Assembly (NCBI GenBank): GCA_947500385.1
Contig: CANMSA010000001.1
Location: forward strand, 620,001 to 684,000
Direction of reading: 5' to 3'
Length of the DNA: 64,000 nucleotides
Origin: an uncultured Flavobacteriaceae bacterium
GTDB lineage: Bacteria > Bacteroidota > Bacteroidia > Flavobacteriales > Flavobacteriaceae
A program made the translations under genes and the position numbers. Of this stretch, positions 1 through 9,504 are shown piece after piece (position 1 is the stretch's first letter; the number at the start of each line of letters is the position of its first letter). The notes beneath the pieces are model-generated. The model was given only the letters and a program-made list of their open reading frames with translations, ran no database searches and was not told the DNA's origin.

Positions 1-85
1 TTAGGGAACAGGCCATATTGGCCAACATCGCTTTTCTATGCGCTGTTTTTCTTCCCAAATGATTGACTTTTTTACCGTGTCTCAT
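1..85 (-). CDS. rplQ: 50S ribosomal protein L17, N-terminal part only
   Basis: The reverse strand from 85 reads [20 protein letters not shown] and then LANMACSL, the highly conserved start of L17, a large-subunit protein lining the peptide exit tunnel. Only the first 28 codons are inside the window; the rest runs off the left edge. It lies 56 nt downstream of rpoA, its usual place as last gene of the alpha operon in most bacteria. Confidence 0.95.
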   Translation of the reverse strand, partial: MRHGKKVNHLGRKTAHRKAMLANMACSL

Positions 86-141
86 TTTTCTTATTATTGA
101 CTTCCTTGTCCGGGACGCTCCCTTCTAATAGAAGTAATTTA

Positions 142-1134
142 TTAGTCTTTGTCTAATTTGTATTTTGAAAGGTCCATGCCGAAGCTCAAGCCCTTATTGA
201 TTACCAATTCTTCCAACTCGGTCAATGACTTTTTACCAAAGTTTCTGAATTTCATCAAATCGTTTTTGTTGAAAGATACCAAATCTCCCAAGGTATCGAC
301 CTCTGCAGCTTTCAAACAGTTCAACGCACGTACCGAAAGATCCATATCGACTAGTTTTGTCTTCAACAACTGTCGCATGTGCAATGATTCCTCATCATAG
401 GTCTCTGTCTGTGCAATTTCATCGGCCTCCAAGGTAATACGTTCGTCAGAGAACAACATGAAGTGGTGGATCAATACTTTTGCAGCCTCGGTCAATGCGT
501 CTTTTGGGTGAATAGAACCATCGGTCTCGATTTCGAATACCAATTTTTCATAATCGGTCTTCTGCTCCACCCTAAAGTTTTCAATGCTATATTTTACGTT
601 TTTTATTGGAGTAAAGATCGAGTCAACCGCGACAGTGCCCAAAGGCATGCCCGATTTTTTGTTCTCCTCAGCGGGAACGTACCCACGTCCTTTATCCAAC
701 GTAATCTCCATATTGATGCTCACTTTGGCATCCATATTACAAATCACCAAATCTGGATTCAATACTTGGTAACCTGAGATAAATTTCTGAAAGTCACCCG
801 CGGTCATTTGATTTTTACCACTCACCGAAATCGAAACAGTCTCTGCTTCCGAATCATCTATCTGTTTTTTAAAACGAACTTGTTTTAGGTTCAAGATGAT
901 TTCGGTAACATCTTCGACTACTCCCGGAATCACAGAGAACTCATGCTCCACGGTATCTATTCGAACAGAAGTAATGGCATGGCCTTCCAAGGCGGAAAGC
1001 AATACCCTTCTTAATGCGTTCCCAACAGTTAATCCATAACCTGGTTCCAAAGGGCGGAATTCAAACTTCCCTTTGAAATCAGAGGAATCGATCATTATTA
1101 CTTTATCGGGTTTCTGAAAATTAAATAATGCCAT
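142..1134 (-). CDS. rpoA: DNA-directed RNA polymerase subunit alpha
   Basis: 330 residues, the normal length. The N-terminal domain (about 1-235) carries the dimerisation and beta/beta' contact region, including the [14 protein letters not shown] motif near residue 38. A flexible linker leads to the C-terminal domain (about 250-325) with the helix-hairpin-helix segment [20 protein letters not shown] that contacts upstream DNA and activators. It follows rpsD by 19 nt and precedes rplQ, so it is co-transcribed with the ribosomal genes. Nothing unusual is seen; the family assignment is certain. Confidence 0.98.
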   Translation of the reverse strand: MALFNFQKPDKVIMIDSSDFKGKFEFRPLEPGYGLTVGNALRRVLLSALEGHAITSVRIDTVEHEFSVIPGVVEDVTEIILNLKQVRFKKQIDDSEAETVSISVSGKNQMTAGDFQKFISGYQVLNPDLVICNMDAKVSINMEITLDKGRGYVPAEENKKSGMPLGTVAVDSIFTPIKNVKYSIENFRVEQKTDYEKLVFEIETDGSIHPKDALTEAAKVLIHHFMLFSDERITLEADEIAQTETYDEESLHMRQLLKTKLVDMDLSVRALNCLKAAEVDTLGDLVSFNKNDLMKFRNFGKKSLTELEELVINKGLSFGMDLSKYKLDKD

Positions 1135-1153
1135 AATTAGGATCCGTGTTGGT

Positions 1154-1759
1154 TTATTTTGAGTATAACTCGACGATTAATTGTTCTTTGATATTCTCCG
1201 GAATCTGCATACGCTCTGGAATCGAAACATAGGTACCTTCCATTTTTTCAGAATTCCATGTAATCCATTCGTACACTCTGTTGTTCGCAGCTAATGCATC
1301 CCCGATAGTCTGTAACGACTTTGACTTTTCACGTACGCCTACCACATCCCCAGCTTTAAGGCTGTAGGAGGGAATGTTGACCAACTCCCCGTTTACGGTG
1401 ATATGTCTGTGAGAAACCAATTGTCTGGCGCCCCTTCTAGAGGTAGAGATTCCCATTCTGAATACTACATTATCCAATCGAGATTCACATAATTGCAACA
1501 GCACCTCACCAGTAACACCTTTGCTACGGTTCGCCTTTGCGAATAAGTTTCTGAATTGCTTTTCCAAAATACCATAGCTGTATTTTGCTTTTTGCTTTTC
1601 CATCAACTGTACAGAATATTCCGATTGTTTTCCACGACGTCTGCTTTGGCCGTGCTGTCCGGGAGGATAGCTCTTCTTTTCGAAGGCTTTGTCGTCTCCA
1701 TAGATCGCCTCGCCAAATTTACGAGCGATTTTACTTGTTGGTCCTGTATATCTTGCCAT
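1154..1759 (-). CDS. rpsD: 30S ribosomal protein S4
   Basis: 201 residues, full length. S4 is a primary 16S rRNA binder that nucleates assembly of the small-subunit body. The RNA-binding S4 domain is visible at about 92-155 ([12 protein letters not shown], then [18 protein letters not shown]). The N-terminal region lacks the Cys cluster of zinc-binding S4 forms. It sits between rpsK (87 nt upstream) and rpoA (19 nt downstream). S4 is an autoregulator of the alpha operon in several bacteria; no convincing S4-binding pseudoknot was identified in the short gap here. Confidence 0.98.
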   Translation of the reverse strand: MARYTGPTSKIARKFGEAIYGDDKAFEKKSYPPGQHGQSRRRGKQSEYSVQLMEKQKAKYSYGILEKQFRNLFAKANRSKGVTGEVLLQLCESRLDNVVFRMGISTSRRGARQLVSHRHITVNGELVNIPSYSLKAGDVVGVREKSKSLQTIGDALAANNRVYEWITWNSEKMEGTYVSIPERMQIPENIKEQLIVELYSK

Positions 1760-1846
1760 TTTCTTATAGTTTGAAGTGTGATTATGAATTAAGGCTTATC
1801 CTTCGATAATCGTTCACTACACTTCGGTTGAAATATAAATTGAATA

Positions 1847-2239
1847 TTAAACTCTTCTTCTCTTTGGAGGTCTACACCCATTGTGCGGCATTGGAGTTAC
1901 ATCGATGATTTCGGTAACTTCGATACCAGAATTGTGAATAGAACGTATTGCGGATTCCCTTCCATTACCAGGACCCTTCACATATACCTTTACTTTTCGC
2001 AATCCGGCTTCATGCGCTACTTTTGCACAATCTTCCGCGGCTATTTGCGCAGCATAGGGAGTGTTCTTTTTAGAACCTCTAAATCCCATTTTGCCGGCAG
2101 ACGACCATGAAATTACATCTCCCTTTTTGTTGGTCAAGGAAATGATGATGTTGTTGAAAGATGCAGTAACGTGTGCCTCACCGACAGATTCGATGATTAC
2201 TTTACGCTTCTTTGTCGCTTTTGCATTTGACTTTGCCAT
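1847..2239 (-). CDS. rpsK: 30S ribosomal protein S11
   Basis: 130 residues. S11 helps form the platform of the small subunit near the mRNA exit. Recognisable blocks are [15 protein letters not shown] near residue 23, [18 protein letters not shown] in the middle and the basic tail [18 protein letters not shown]. The N-terminus is Lys-rich, as in other Bacteroidota. It stands 88 nt after rpsM and 87 nt before rpsD in the alpha operon order S13-S11-S4-RpoA-L17. Confidence 0.98.
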   Translation of the reverse strand: MAKSNAKATKKRKVIIESVGEAHVTASFNNIIISLTNKKGDVISWSSAGKMGFRGSKKNTPYAAQIAAEDCAKVAHEAGLRKVKVYVKGPGNGRESAIRSIHNSGIEVTEIIDVTPMPHNGCRPPKRRRV

Positions 2240-2327
2240 ATTCTACTAGTGTTTAGTACTTCGTGCCATTTGTATGGTGATCGATACGCTTGCATCTTTA
2301 ACACCATTCAAGACCCATCGCTACTAC

Positions 2328-2702
2328 TTATTTAGTTGCCTTCTTTTTGTTGGCTACGGTTTTTCTTTTTCCTTTTCGCGTTCTAGAGTTATTCTTAGTA
2401 CGTTGTCCTCTTAAAGGCAAACCAGATCTATGACGAATACCTCGGTAACATCCGATATCCATTAAACGCTTAATGTTCAATTGTGTCTCGGAACGCAATT
2501 CCCCTTCAATGGTATAGGAACCCGCAGCCTCACGAATACGACCGATCTCTTCATCGTTCCAGTCAGACACTTTTGTATCCTCACTTACCTTTGCGGTTGC
2601 CAAAATTTCTTTGGCCCTGCTTTTACCGATGCCGAAGATGTAGGTCAAGGCAATGACGCCTCTTTTCTGTTTTGGTATATCAATACCTGCAATTCTTGCC
2701 AT
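2328..2702 (-). CDS. rpsM: 30S ribosomal protein S13
   Basis: 124 residues. S13 sits in the head of the 30S subunit and contacts the P-site tRNA and the 50S bridge. The start [20 protein letters not shown], the helix-hairpin-helix [13 protein letters not shown] and the C-terminal [19 protein letters not shown] type motif are all present (here [20 protein letters not shown]). The tail KKKATK is the usual basic extension. It begins 2 nt after the rpmJ stop codon (2705), so the two are tightly coupled. Confidence 0.98.
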   Translation of the reverse strand: MARIAGIDIPKQKRGVIALTYIFGIGKSRAKEILATAKVSEDTKVSDWNDEEIGRIREAAGSYTIEGELRSETQLNIKRLMDIGCYRGIRHRSGLPLRGQRTKNNSRTRKGKRKTVANKKKATK

Positions 2703-2704
2703 AA

Positions 2705-2821
2705 TTATCCTTGTCTTTGTTTGAATCTAGGATTCTTTTTGTTGATTACATACAACCTGCCCTTTCTGCGAACAATCTTGCAGTCGGCACTCCTTTTCTT
2801 AACTGATGCTCTAACTTTCAT
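2705..2821 (-). CDS. rpmJ: 50S ribosomal protein L36, zinc-free form
   Basis: A 38-residue protein starting [20 protein letters not shown] and ending NPRFKQRQG, the L36 signature. L36 is the smallest large-subunit protein and stabilises domain II of 23S rRNA. Zinc-binding L36 has a C-x2-C...C...H ribbon. Here only one Cys (residue 14) is left, with Ser at 11, Asn/Lys in the third Cys area and Phe at the His position, so it cannot hold zinc. This is the so-called C-minus form. It is placed between infA (9 nt upstream) and rpsM (2 nt downstream). Confidence 0.95.
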   Translation of the reverse strand: MKVRASVKKRSADCKIVRRKGRLYVINKKNPRFKQRQG

Positions 2822-2830
2822 CTTTGTTTC

Positions 2831-3046
2831 TTAATATCTATAAGTAATTCTAGCCTTGGATAAGTCATACGGACTCATCTCCAATTTCACCTTATCGCCA
2901 GGAAGCAGTTTGATGTAATGCATACGCATTTTTCCAGAGATGTGTGCCGTAACTACGTGCCCATTCTCTAACTCTACGCGAAACATTGCGTTGGACAATG
3001 CCTCGATGATACTTCCATCCTGTTCTATTGCTGCCTGTTTAGCCAT
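2831..3046 (-). CDS. infA: Translation initiation factor IF-1
   Basis: 71 residues forming a single S1-like OB-fold ([28 protein letters not shown]). IF-1 occupies the ribosomal A site during initiation and supports IF-2 and IF-3. Conserved block: [31 protein letters not shown], with a C-terminal ITYRY. It lies 3 nt after the secY stop and 9 nt before rpmJ, the standard spc operon order. Length and sequence are typical. Confidence 0.98.
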   Translation of the reverse strand: MAKQAAIEQDGSIIEALSNAMFRVELENGHVVTAHISGKMRMHYIKLLPGDKVKLEMSPYDLSKARITYRY

Positions 3047-3049
3047 AAA

Positions 3050-4393
3050 TTATGCTACTTTTCTGTTTTTACCTGTCTTCATGAGACCATCATAATGCCT
3101 ATTCAACAAATATGCATTTACCTGTTGCACGGTATCGATCGCAACACCCACCATAATTAAGAGGGAGGTACCACCGTAAAATAATGCCCATCCTGCCTGT
3201 ATGCCCAACAACTTTACCGCTACTGCCGGCAACACCGCCAACAATGCCAAAAAGATGGAACCCGGCAATGTAATAAGGGACATAATCTTATCCAGGAAAT
3301 CTCCTGTTTCCTTTCCCGGTCGAATACCTGGTATAAAACCACCACTGCGTTTTAAATCATCGGCCATTTTATTGGTCGGTACCGTAATCGCGGTATAGAA
3401 ATAGGTGAAGATGATAATCAAGAAGGCAAACAACAAGTTATACGCCCATCCAAAAATATCACTGAACTGAACCTGAATCCATTGTCCGGCCGCCGTGTCA
3501 TCAAATGCCCCACCAATTAGGCCGGGCACGAACATGATCGCCTGTGCAAAAATGATAGGCATTACCCCCGAAGCATTTAACTTCAACGGAATATACTGTC
3601 GCGACCCCATGACGTTTTTCTCATACCCTCCCGAGGCGGTTCTGCGTGCATACTGTACCGGTATCTGTCTTGTAGCCATTACCAGCAGTACACTTGCCAA
3701 GATTACCAAAAACCAGATAATCACCTCGACCAACATAAACATAAGGCCACCTGTATTGTTCGCCGTTCTGGAAACAAACTCCTGAACAAAAGACTGTGGC
3801 ATTGTCGCGATGATCCCGATCATGATCAGCAATGAAATACCATTTCCGATTCCTTTGTCCGTTATTTTTTCTCCCAACCACATGGCCACCACACAACCGG
3901 TTACCAAAATGATTACCGAAGGCACCATAAAGTTAAGTCCCTTTCCAAGAACAAACGCAGTATCTGGCACTCCAAAAGCCTCTAAACCATATAAATAAGC
4001 CGGCGCCTGTACAATACAGATACCGATGGTCAACCATCGGGTAATTTGGTTGATCGTCTTCCGGCCACTCTCGCCTTCTTTCTGTAGCTTCTGCAAATAA
4101 GGAATGGCAATTCCCATCAACTGCACCACGATCGAAGCGGAGATATAGGGCATGATACCCAATGCAAAAATAGAAGCGTTTGAAAACGCTCCTCCCGTGA
4201 AGGCATTTAGAAGACCAAATATCCCCTGATCCGTTCCATCGGCAAGTGAACCTAACTGTGTGGAATCGATCCCTGGCAATACAATCTGGCAACCAAAACG
4301 GTATACCAATAGCAGCCCCAAGGTAATGAGGATTCTATTTCTAAGTTCTTCTATCTTCCAAATATTGGAAATGGTCTCGAAAAAGTTCTTCAT
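3050..4393 (-). CDS. secY: Preprotein translocase subunit SecY
   Basis: 447 residues with about ten hydrophobic transmembrane segments. SecY forms the protein-conducting channel of the inner membrane with SecE and SecG. Motifs seen: ILITLGLLLVYRFGCQIVLPG at the first segment, the plug region GLLNAFTGGAFSNASIFALG, the cytoplasmic loop QIPVQYARR (SecA/ribosome contact), and RPGKETGDFLDKIM near residue 365. Slightly longer than the E. coli protein, as usual for Bacteroidota. It follows rplO by 12 nt in the spc operon. Confidence 0.97.
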   Translation of the reverse strand: MKNFFETISNIWKIEELRNRILITLGLLLVYRFGCQIVLPGIDSTQLGSLADGTDQGIFGLLNAFTGGAFSNASIFALGIMPYISASIVVQLMGIAIPYLQKLQKEGESGRKTINQITRWLTIGICIVQAPAYLYGLEAFGVPDTAFVLGKGLNFMVPSVIILVTGCVVAMWLGEKITDKGIGNGISLLIMIGIIATMPQSFVQEFVSRTANNTGGLMFMLVEVIIWFLVILASVLLVMATRQIPVQYARRTASGGYEKNVMGSRQYIPLKLNASGVMPIIFAQAIMFVPGLIGGAFDDTAAGQWIQVQFSDIFGWAYNLLFAFLIIIFTYFYTAITVPTNKMADDLKRSGGFIPGIRPGKETGDFLDKIMSLITLPGSIFLALLAVLPAVAVKLLGIQAGWALFYGGTSLLIMVGVAIDTVQQVNAYLLNRHYDGLMKTGKNRKVA

Positions 4394-4405
4394 AGTATAT
4401 TTCGC

Positions 4406-4858
4406 TTACAAACTTATAGCCTCACCTCCGGCAGCCTCGATAGCCGCTTTTGCACTGGCCGTAAATTTATGTGCAGTCACTTTAAGTGCTGCTTTTAGCT
4501 CGCCACCACCCAATATTTTCACTAGGTCGTTCTTGCGCGCCAATCTGTTCTCGATCAAATCTTCAAAAGCTACCGCATCTTTCACCGCTTTCTTGTCAAC
4601 AAGCTCTTGCAGTTTATCCAGGTTGATTCCCTGATATTCCTTTCTATTGATATTGGTAAAACCAAACTTGGGTACACGTCTCTGCAAAGGCATTTGCCCA
4701 CCTTCGAATCCGATTTTCTTAGAATAACCCGATCTAGATTTAGCACCTTTATGCCCTCTGGTAGCCGTACCACCTTTCCCGGAGCCTTGTCCTCTACCTA
4801 CGATTTTTCCCGCTCTGTTGGCAGCTCCTTCGGCTGGCTTCAAATTGCTTAAATTCAT
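4406..4858 (-). CDS. rplO: 50S ribosomal protein L15
   Basis: 150 residues. L15 is a late-assembly large-subunit protein that bridges rRNA domains. The start MNLSNLKPAEGAANRAGKIV, the Gly-rich RNA-binding stretch GRGQGSGKGGTATRGHKG and GFEGGQMPLQRRVPKFGF are diagnostic. The C-terminal half carries the L15/L18e fold ending AAIEAAGGEAISL. It lies 14 nt downstream of rpmD and 12 nt upstream of secY. Confidence 0.98.
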   Translation of the reverse strand: MNLSNLKPAEGAANRAGKIVGRGQGSGKGGTATRGHKGAKSRSGYSKKIGFEGGQMPLQRRVPKFGFTNINRKEYQGINLDKLQELVDKKAVKDAVAFEDLIENRLARKNDLVKILGGGELKAALKVTAHKFTASAKAAIEAAGGEAISL

Positions 4859-4872
4859 CTCAACAATATGTA

Positions 4873-5052
4873 TTAAGCCTCTTCGGTAGAGACTAAGTGT
4901 TTAACTTTATCTATCATTCCGAGAATATTGGGAGTAGCTTCATGCTCTACTTCCTGACCGATTCTCTTTAAACCCAACGCTGTTAAGGTTCTTTTTTGGT
5001 TCTGCAGTTTTTTGATACTACTTCGAACCTGCTTTACTTTAATCTTTGCCAT
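4873..5052 (-). CDS. rpmD: 50S ribosomal protein L30
   Basis: Reading the reverse strand from 5052 gives a 59-residue protein that begins MAKIKVKQVRSSIKKLQNQK, continues RTLTALGLKRIGQ and ends VKHLVSTEEA. This is the bacterial L30 pattern: KVKQVRS start, the LxALGLKRIG helix and a C-terminal beta-strand. It lies exactly where L30 is expected, between rpsE (83 nt upstream) and rplO (14 nt downstream). Confidence 0.96.
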   Translation of the reverse strand: MAKIKVKQVRSSIKKLQNQKRTLTALGLKRIGQEVEHEATPNILGMIDKVKHLVSTEEA

Positions 5053-5135
5053 CTTTCTTTAGTATTAAGTACTAAGCAGTTTGTAATCGTTAAATTTCCT
5101 ACTGAATACTATTTACTTTATACTGTATACTACAA

Positions 5136-5660
5136 TTATCCTTTAAAAACTTTTTCCAAAGATACACCTCTTTGACGAGCTACCGTACCGGCATCTCTCA
5201 ATTGAAGCAATGCATCGAAAGTCGCTTTTACCACATTGTGTGGATTCGAAGAACCTTGGGATTTTGACAATACATCATGCACCCCCACTGATTCTAAAAC
5301 CGACCGTACGGCACCACCGGCAATTACACCTGTACCATGTGAAGCTGGTTGAATATACACCCGAGCCCCACCAAATTTTCCTTTCTGCTCATGTGGCAGC
5401 GTATGACCGTTCAACGGGATTCGAATAAGGTTCTTTTTAGCATCTTCGATCGCCTTTGCTATCGCCGTTGCCACCTCTTTTGATTTACCAAGACCGTGGC
5501 CTACCACTCCATGCTCATCACCCACAACAACAATGGCGGAAAAACCAAAGGCCCTACCCCCTTTTGTTACTTTGGTAACACGCTGTACACCTACCAATTT
5601 GTCTTTTAGATCTAAACCTCCCGGTTTAACAGTCTCTACGTTTTTATATTTCTGGTACAT
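5136..5660 (-). CDS. rpsE: 30S ribosomal protein S5
   Basis: 174 residues. S5 sits near the decoding centre and mRNA entry and influences fidelity. The N-terminal double-stranded-RNA-binding-like domain ([21 protein letters not shown], about 24-44) and the C-terminal domain with [26 protein letters not shown] (about 110-135) are both clear. It lies 9 nt after rplR and 83 nt before rpmD in the spc operon. Confidence 0.98.
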   Translation of the reverse strand: MYQKYKNVETVKPGGLDLKDKLVGVQRVTKVTKGGRAFGFSAIVVVGDEHGVVGHGLGKSKEVATAIAKAIEDAKKNLIRIPLNGHTLPHEQKGKFGGARVYIQPASHGTGVIAGGAVRSVLESVGVHDVLSKSQGSSNPHNVVKATFDALLQLRDAGTVARQRGVSLEKVFKG

Positions 5661-5669
5661 AAATTTTAT

Positions 5670-6026
5670 TTAGAATTGAAGTCCTGCTTCCCTTGCGCCT
5701 TCGGCCAATGCCTTTACTCTTCCATGATACAAATTACCTCCTCGATCGAAGGCAACTTTATCGATACCGGCTTTCTTCGCCTTTTCAGCTACCGCCTTAC
5801 CGACGAGGTTCGCAATCTCGCTCTTGGTTCCTTTCTCCTTTGCCAAATCCTTGTCTCTTGATGAAACCGCCAACAAGGTAGTCCCCTCCTGGTCATTGAT
5901 GATCTGCGCATATATTTCACTGTTGCTTCGGAATATAGACAACCTCGGACGTGCTTCGGTACCAAAGGAAACTTTTCTGATCCTTTTTCTAATTCTAGCT
6001 TTTCTTTGAATCTTAGATAATGCCAT
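5670..6026 (-). CDS. rplR: 50S ribosomal protein L18
   Basis: 118 residues. L18 binds 5S rRNA in the central protuberance together with L5. Basic N-terminus ([18 protein letters not shown]), [21 protein letters not shown] strand region and the C-terminal [26 protein letters not shown] are the family hallmarks. It lies 10 nt after rplF and 9 nt before rpsE. Confidence 0.98.
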   Translation of the reverse strand: MALSKIQRKARIRKRIRKVSFGTEARPRLSIFRSNSEIYAQIINDQEGTTLLAVSSRDKDLAKEKGTKSEIANLVGKAVAEKAKKAGIDKVAFDRGGNLYHGRVKALAEGAREAGLQF

Positions 6027-6036
6027 ACTACTATTA

Positions 6037-6579
6037 TTAAGCTGATTTACCTGCTTTTCTTCTCAATTCTTCACCCACAAACTTAACTCCTTTTCCTTTG
6101 TATGGTTCAGGCTTGCGGAACGAACGTATTTTCGCCGCAATATGCCCCACCAACTGCTTATCGTGAGAAGTAAGCTTTACAATCGGATTTTTCCCTTTTT
6201 CCGAAATCGTCTCCACTTTTACTTCTGGAGCCAATTCAAAAACGATGTTGTGGGAGAAACCGAGCGCCAAGTCTAATTTTTGCCCTTGGTTGCTTGCTCT
6301 ATACCCAACACCAACCAATTCTAATTCCTTGGTCCATCCTTTGGATACACCTTCCACCATATTCAAGATCAACGAGCGGTATAGACCGTGTTTTGATTTA
6401 TGTTCCTTTGAATCGGAAGGTCTTGTCACCAACACCTCACCGTCTTCCACTTTCACCTCAACTCCCGAGAATTCTTGTTTTAACTCTCCCAATTTACCTT
6501 TTACGGTAAGTATGTTATCCTTTACATCAATGGTAACCCCCTCAGGGATTGCAATCGGATTATTACCTATTCTAGACAT
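6037..6579 (-). CDS. rplF: 50S ribosomal protein L6
   Basis: 180 residues with the two repeated L6 domains (about 1-82 and 83-175). L6 binds helix 97 of 23S rRNA next to the factor-binding site. Start [15 protein letters not shown] and the C-terminal [24 protein letters not shown] are diagnostic. It follows rpsH by 20 nt and precedes rplR by 10 nt. Confidence 0.98.
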   Translation of the reverse strand: MSRIGNNPIAIPEGVTIDVKDNILTVKGKLGELKQEFSGVEVKVEDGEVLVTRPSDSKEHKSKHGLYRSLILNMVEGVSKGWTKELELVGVGYRASNQGQKLDLALGFSHNIVFELAPEVKVETISEKGKNPIVKLTSHDKQLVGHIAAKIRSFRKPEPYKGKGVKFVGEELRRKAGKSA

Positions 6580-6599
6580 TTTCTACTTCTTTCTTTCGA

Positions 6600-6998
6600 T
6601 TAGTATACGTAACACAATACTTCGCCGCCAACGTTCTCTCTTTTCGCCTGCTTACTTGTCATTACCCCATGAGAGGTTGAAACAATTGCAATACCAAGCC
6701 CGTTAAGTACTCTTGGAAGCGTAGCAGAACCAGTATACTTTCGTAGACCAGGCTTACTTACGCGTTGAATTTTTCTGATTACGGGTTCTTTGGTGGCCCG
6801 GTCGTATTTCAAGGCGATCTTAATCGTGCCCTGTACCTTGTCCTCTTCGAATTTGTAGCTTAGAATATAGCCTTGGTCGAACAAAATCTTGGTAATCTCT
6901 TTTTTAACATTGGAAGCAGGGATTTCAACCACCCTGTGTCCCGCTCTACTGGCGTTTCTAACCCTTGTTAAATAATCTGCAATAGTATCTGTAACCAT
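6600..6998 (-). CDS. rpsH: 30S ribosomal protein S8
   Basis: 132 residues. S8 is a primary 16S rRNA binder (helix 21) and in E. coli the translational repressor of the spc operon. N-terminal DTIADYLTRVRNASRAGHRVVEIP and the C-terminal RNA-binding block LPRVLNGLGIAIVSTSHGVMT with GGEVLCYVY are clear. It stands 65 nt after rpsN and 20 nt before rplF. No S8-binding mimic was looked for by folding. Confidence 0.98.
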   Translation of the reverse strand: MVTDTIADYLTRVRNASRAGHRVVEIPASNVKKEITKILFDQGYILSYKFEEDKVQGTIKIALKYDRATKEPVIRKIQRVSKPGLRKYTGSATLPRVLNGLGIAIVSTSHGVMTSKQAKRENVGGEVLCYVY

Positions 6999-7063
6999 TT
7001 TTATTAAATTCGGTAACGGTTTTTAGCAAAGTGCTAAACCTGAAACCAGTTGTTCAATTTTTT

Positions 7064-7333
7064 TTACCAGCTGGCCTTTTTAACTCCGGGAATCAACCCT
7101 TTGTTGGCCATTTCCCTGAACATTACCCTTGAGATTCCAAAAGTTCTCATATATCCTTTTGGTCTTCCGGTAAGTTTGCAGCGATTGTGCATACGAATCG
7201 GAGAGGCGTTTTTTGGAAGTTTTTGCAAACCTTCATAATCACCGGCCTCTTTCAAAGCCTTGCGTTTCTCAGCATATTTTGCAACTGTCTTCGCCCTTTT
7301 TCGCTCCCGGGCCTTCATTGATTCCTTAGCCAT
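7064..7333 (-). CDS. rpsN: 30S ribosomal protein S14, zinc-free form
   Basis: 89 residues. S14 lies in the 30S head near S3 and S10. The C-terminal signature [20 protein letters not shown] and [23 protein letters not shown] is present. Only one Cys occurs, so the short zinc-ribbon type with two CxxC pairs is excluded; this is the longer zinc-independent form. It lies 1 nt from rplE and 65 nt from rpsH. Confidence 0.98.
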   Translation of the reverse strand: MAKESMKARERKRAKTVAKYAEKRKALKEAGDYEGLQKLPKNASPIRMHNRCKLTGRPKGYMRTFGISRVMFREMANKGLIPGVKKASW

Positions 7334-7334
7334 A

Positions 7335-7886
7335 CTAGTTCTTTTTAAAGGGTAATCCCAATTCTGTTAATAATGATTTTGCTTCTTTATCGGTTTCCGC
7401 GGAGGTTACGAAAGTAATGTCCATACCGTTGATTCTGTTGATCTTGTCGATATTGATTTCCGGAAAGATAATCTGTTCGGTCACTCCCAAACTATAATTT
7501 CCCCTACCGTCGAAACCTGTGGCACGGATTCCCTGAAAGTCTCTTACCCGTGGCAACGCACTGGTCACCAAACGATCTAGGAACTCATACATACGCTCCC
7601 CGCGCAAGGTCACTTTTGCCCCAATCGGCATTCCTTTTCTTAGTTTAAAGGCAGCAACGTCTTTCTTGGAAACCGTAGGCACGGCTTTTTGTCCCGTAAT
7701 ATGCGTAAGCTCATCAACCGCATGTTCGATTAATTTCTTATCGGCAACAGCGGCACCGATACCTCTGCTCACGACAATTTTCTGGAGCCTTGGAACCTGC
7801 ATCACATTTTTGTAACCGAACTCCTGTTTGAGCGCATCAACGACACGGTCTTTATATTCTTGTTTTAATCTTGCTACGTATCCCAT
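7335..7886 (-). CDS. rplE: 50S ribosomal protein L5
   Basis: 183 residues. L5 binds 5S rRNA and contacts the P-site tRNA and S13. Recognised blocks: [46 protein letters not shown] and PRVRDFQGI followed by [20 protein letters not shown]. It is packed between rplX (2 nt) and rpsN (1 nt), which implies translational coupling. Confidence 0.98.
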   Translation of the reverse strand: MGYVARLKQEYKDRVVDALKQEFGYKNVMQVPRLQKIVVSRGIGAAVADKKLIEHAVDELTHITGQKAVPTVSKKDVAAFKLRKGMPIGAKVTLRGERMYEFLDRLVTSALPRVRDFQGIRATGFDGRGNYSLGVTEQIIFPEINIDKINRINGMDITFVTSAETDKEAKSLLTELGLPFKKN

Positions 7887-7888
7887 GA

Positions 7889-8206
7889 CTAAATTACTTC
7901 GTTGGATTTTTTGGAAAACCGTACTTTCTTACCATCTCTCACTTCGAAACCTACCCGGGTAGCATCCCCGGATTTAGCGTCGATCAACGAAAGGTTCGAA
8001 ATATGGATCAAGGCTTCTTTTTTGACGATACCACCTTGCGGATTCTTGGCACTCGGCTTTTCGTGTTTGGAAACCATATTGGCACCCTCCACAATAGCTT
8101 TGTTCTTATTGATATCCACTTTCATCACCTTGCCTTCAACACCTTTATGGTCACCGGCTATGATTCTAACAGTGTCTCCTGTTTTTATTTTTAACTTTCT
8201 CATCAT
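7889..8206 (-). CDS. rplX: 50S ribosomal protein L24
   Basis: 105 residues. L24 is an assembly initiator of the large subunit located by the exit tunnel. The KOW motif [20 protein letters not shown] (about 10-29) and the [21 protein letters not shown] block identify it. Two adjacent ATG codons (8206 and 8203) could start it; the second gives the more usual MRKLKIK. It follows rplN by 6 nt and precedes rplE by 2 nt. Confidence 0.97.
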   Translation of the reverse strand: MMRKLKIKTGDTVRIIAGDHKGVEGKVMKVDINKNKAIVEGANMVSKHEKPSAKNPQGGIVKKEALIHISNLSLIDAKSGDATRVGFEVRDGKKVRFSKKSNEVI

Positions 8207-8212
8207 TCTAAA

Positions 8213-8581
8213 TTATAGTACCTCAGGGGCCAATGATACAATTTTCATGAACTGCTTGTCGCGTAGCTCTCTTGCCACGGGTCCGAAAACACGTGTACCT
8301 CTCATTTCACCTGTCGGGTTCAACAGCACACAAGCATTGTCATCGAACCGAATGTAAGAACCATCCGGCCTTCTTACCTCTTTTTTGGTCCGTACCACCA
8401 CAGCGGTAGAAACAGCGCCTTTTTTGATGCCACCGTTCGGAGTCGCCTCCTTTACCGTAACAACAATCTTATCCCCGATAGAGGCATACCTTCTTTTGGT
8501 ACCGCCCAATACACGAATGGTCAAAACTTCCTTTGCTCCAGTATTATCGGCTACTTTTAGTCTAGATTCCTGCTGTAACAT
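8213..8581 (-). CDS. rplN: 50S ribosomal protein L14
   Basis: 122 residues. L14 binds helix 95 region of 23S rRNA and forms bridges to 16S rRNA. Start [20 protein letters not shown] and the C-terminal [31 protein letters not shown] are the standard L14 pattern. Only 2 nt separate it from rpsQ and 6 nt from rplX. Confidence 0.98.
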   Translation of the reverse strand: MLQQESRLKVADNTGAKEVLTIRVLGGTKRRYASIGDKIVVTVKEATPNGGIKKGAVSTAVVVRTKKEVRRPDGSYIRFDDNACVLLNPTGEMRGTRVFGPVARELRDKQFMKIVSLAPEVL

Positions 8582-8583
8582 AA

Positions 8584-8841
8584 TTATTTAGCTCTTTCTA
8601 AGATTTCTACTAACCTCCAACATTTGGTCTTACTCATCGGACGGGTTTCCATAATTTTTACGGTATCGCCTTCTTTGCAATCGTTCTTCTCATCATGAGC
8701 GACATATTTCTTAGTCTTCAAAACGAACTTACCGTACATCGGGTGTTTTACTCTTTTAACCTCGGCAACAACTATGGATTTCTCCATTTTGTTACTGGTT
8801 ACCACACCGATTCTCTCTTTTCTTAAGTTTCTTTTTTCCAT
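8584..8841 (-). CDS. rpsQ: 30S ribosomal protein S17
   Basis: 85 residues, an OB-fold 16S rRNA binder. [40 protein letters not shown] and the [21 protein letters not shown] tail are diagnostic. It lies 13 nt after rpmC and 2 nt before rplN. Confidence 0.98.
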   Translation of the reverse strand: MEKRNLRKERIGVVTSNKMEKSIVVAEVKRVKHPMYGKFVLKTKKYVAHDEKNDCKEGDTVKIMETRPMSKTKCWRLVEILERAK

Positions 8842-8854
8842 AAAGCAGAACCAG

Positions 8855-9046
8855 TTATTGGTTTTCCCTTTTAGTTAATTCTGTTGCCAATCTTGCAGCA
8901 GTTCTTCTTACTTTTCTTATTAGAAGTGGATTTTCCAATGGCGTCACAAAATGCGCCATTTTCAAATCTGCATGCTGTTTTTTGTATTCGGCAAGCTTTT
9001 CTTTAAGCTCTTCGATAGACAATTCTTGTACTTCCTTTTTTTTCAT
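8855..9046 (-). CDS. rpmC: 50S ribosomal protein L29
   Basis: 63 residues forming the two-helix L29 fold next to the peptide exit tunnel, where signal recognition particle and trigger factor dock. [20 protein letters not shown] at the start and [18 protein letters not shown] near the end fit the family. It lies 12 nt after rplP and 13 nt before rpsQ. Confidence 0.97.
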   Translation of the reverse strand: MKKKEVQELSIEELKEKLAEYKKQHADLKMAHFVTPLENPLLIRKVRRTAARLATELTKRENQ

Positions 9047-9058
9047 GCTTCCTATCGA

Positions 9059-9484
9059 TTAAATTTCTTCAACAAAATCTCGCGCAACGATAAATTTCGT
9101 CTTAACAGGTAATTTTTGAGCTGCCAAACGCAAGGCCTCCTTGGCTACTGCCATAGGCACCCCAGCTACTTCGAACATCACTCTTCCCGGCTTTACGACC
9201 GCCACGAAATATTCGGGAGCACCTTTACCTTTACCCATACGTACCTCAAGGGGCTTTTTGGTAATCGGCTTGTCCGGAAATATCTTGATCCAAAGCTGGC
9301 CTTCCCTTTTCATATATCTTGTGGCCGCGATACGGGCCGCCTCAATTTGTCTTGAGGTAATAAATTTCGAATCCAATGATTTGATACCGAACATTCCGTT
9401 CGAAAGCTGATGCCCCCGTGAAGCAAGGCCTTTCATTCGGCCTTTCTGCATTTTACGAAACTTGGTTCTTTTTGGCTGTAACAT
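9059..9484 (-). CDS. rplP: 50S ribosomal protein L16
   Basis: 141 residues. L16 contacts the A-site tRNA elbow and is needed for late 50S assembly. [39 protein letters not shown] and the [20 protein letters not shown] loop (about 78-97) are the conserved signatures. It lies 20 nt after rpsC and 12 nt before rpmC. Confidence 0.98.
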   Translation of the reverse strand: MLQPKRTKFRKMQKGRMKGLASRGHQLSNGMFGIKSLDSKFITSRQIEAARIAATRYMKREGQLWIKIFPDKPITKKPLEVRMGKGKGAPEYFVAVVKPGRVMFEVAGVPMAVAKEALRLAAQKLPVKTKFIVARDFVEEI

Positions 9485-9504
9485 TGTGCTGTGTCTTTAA
9501 AAAA

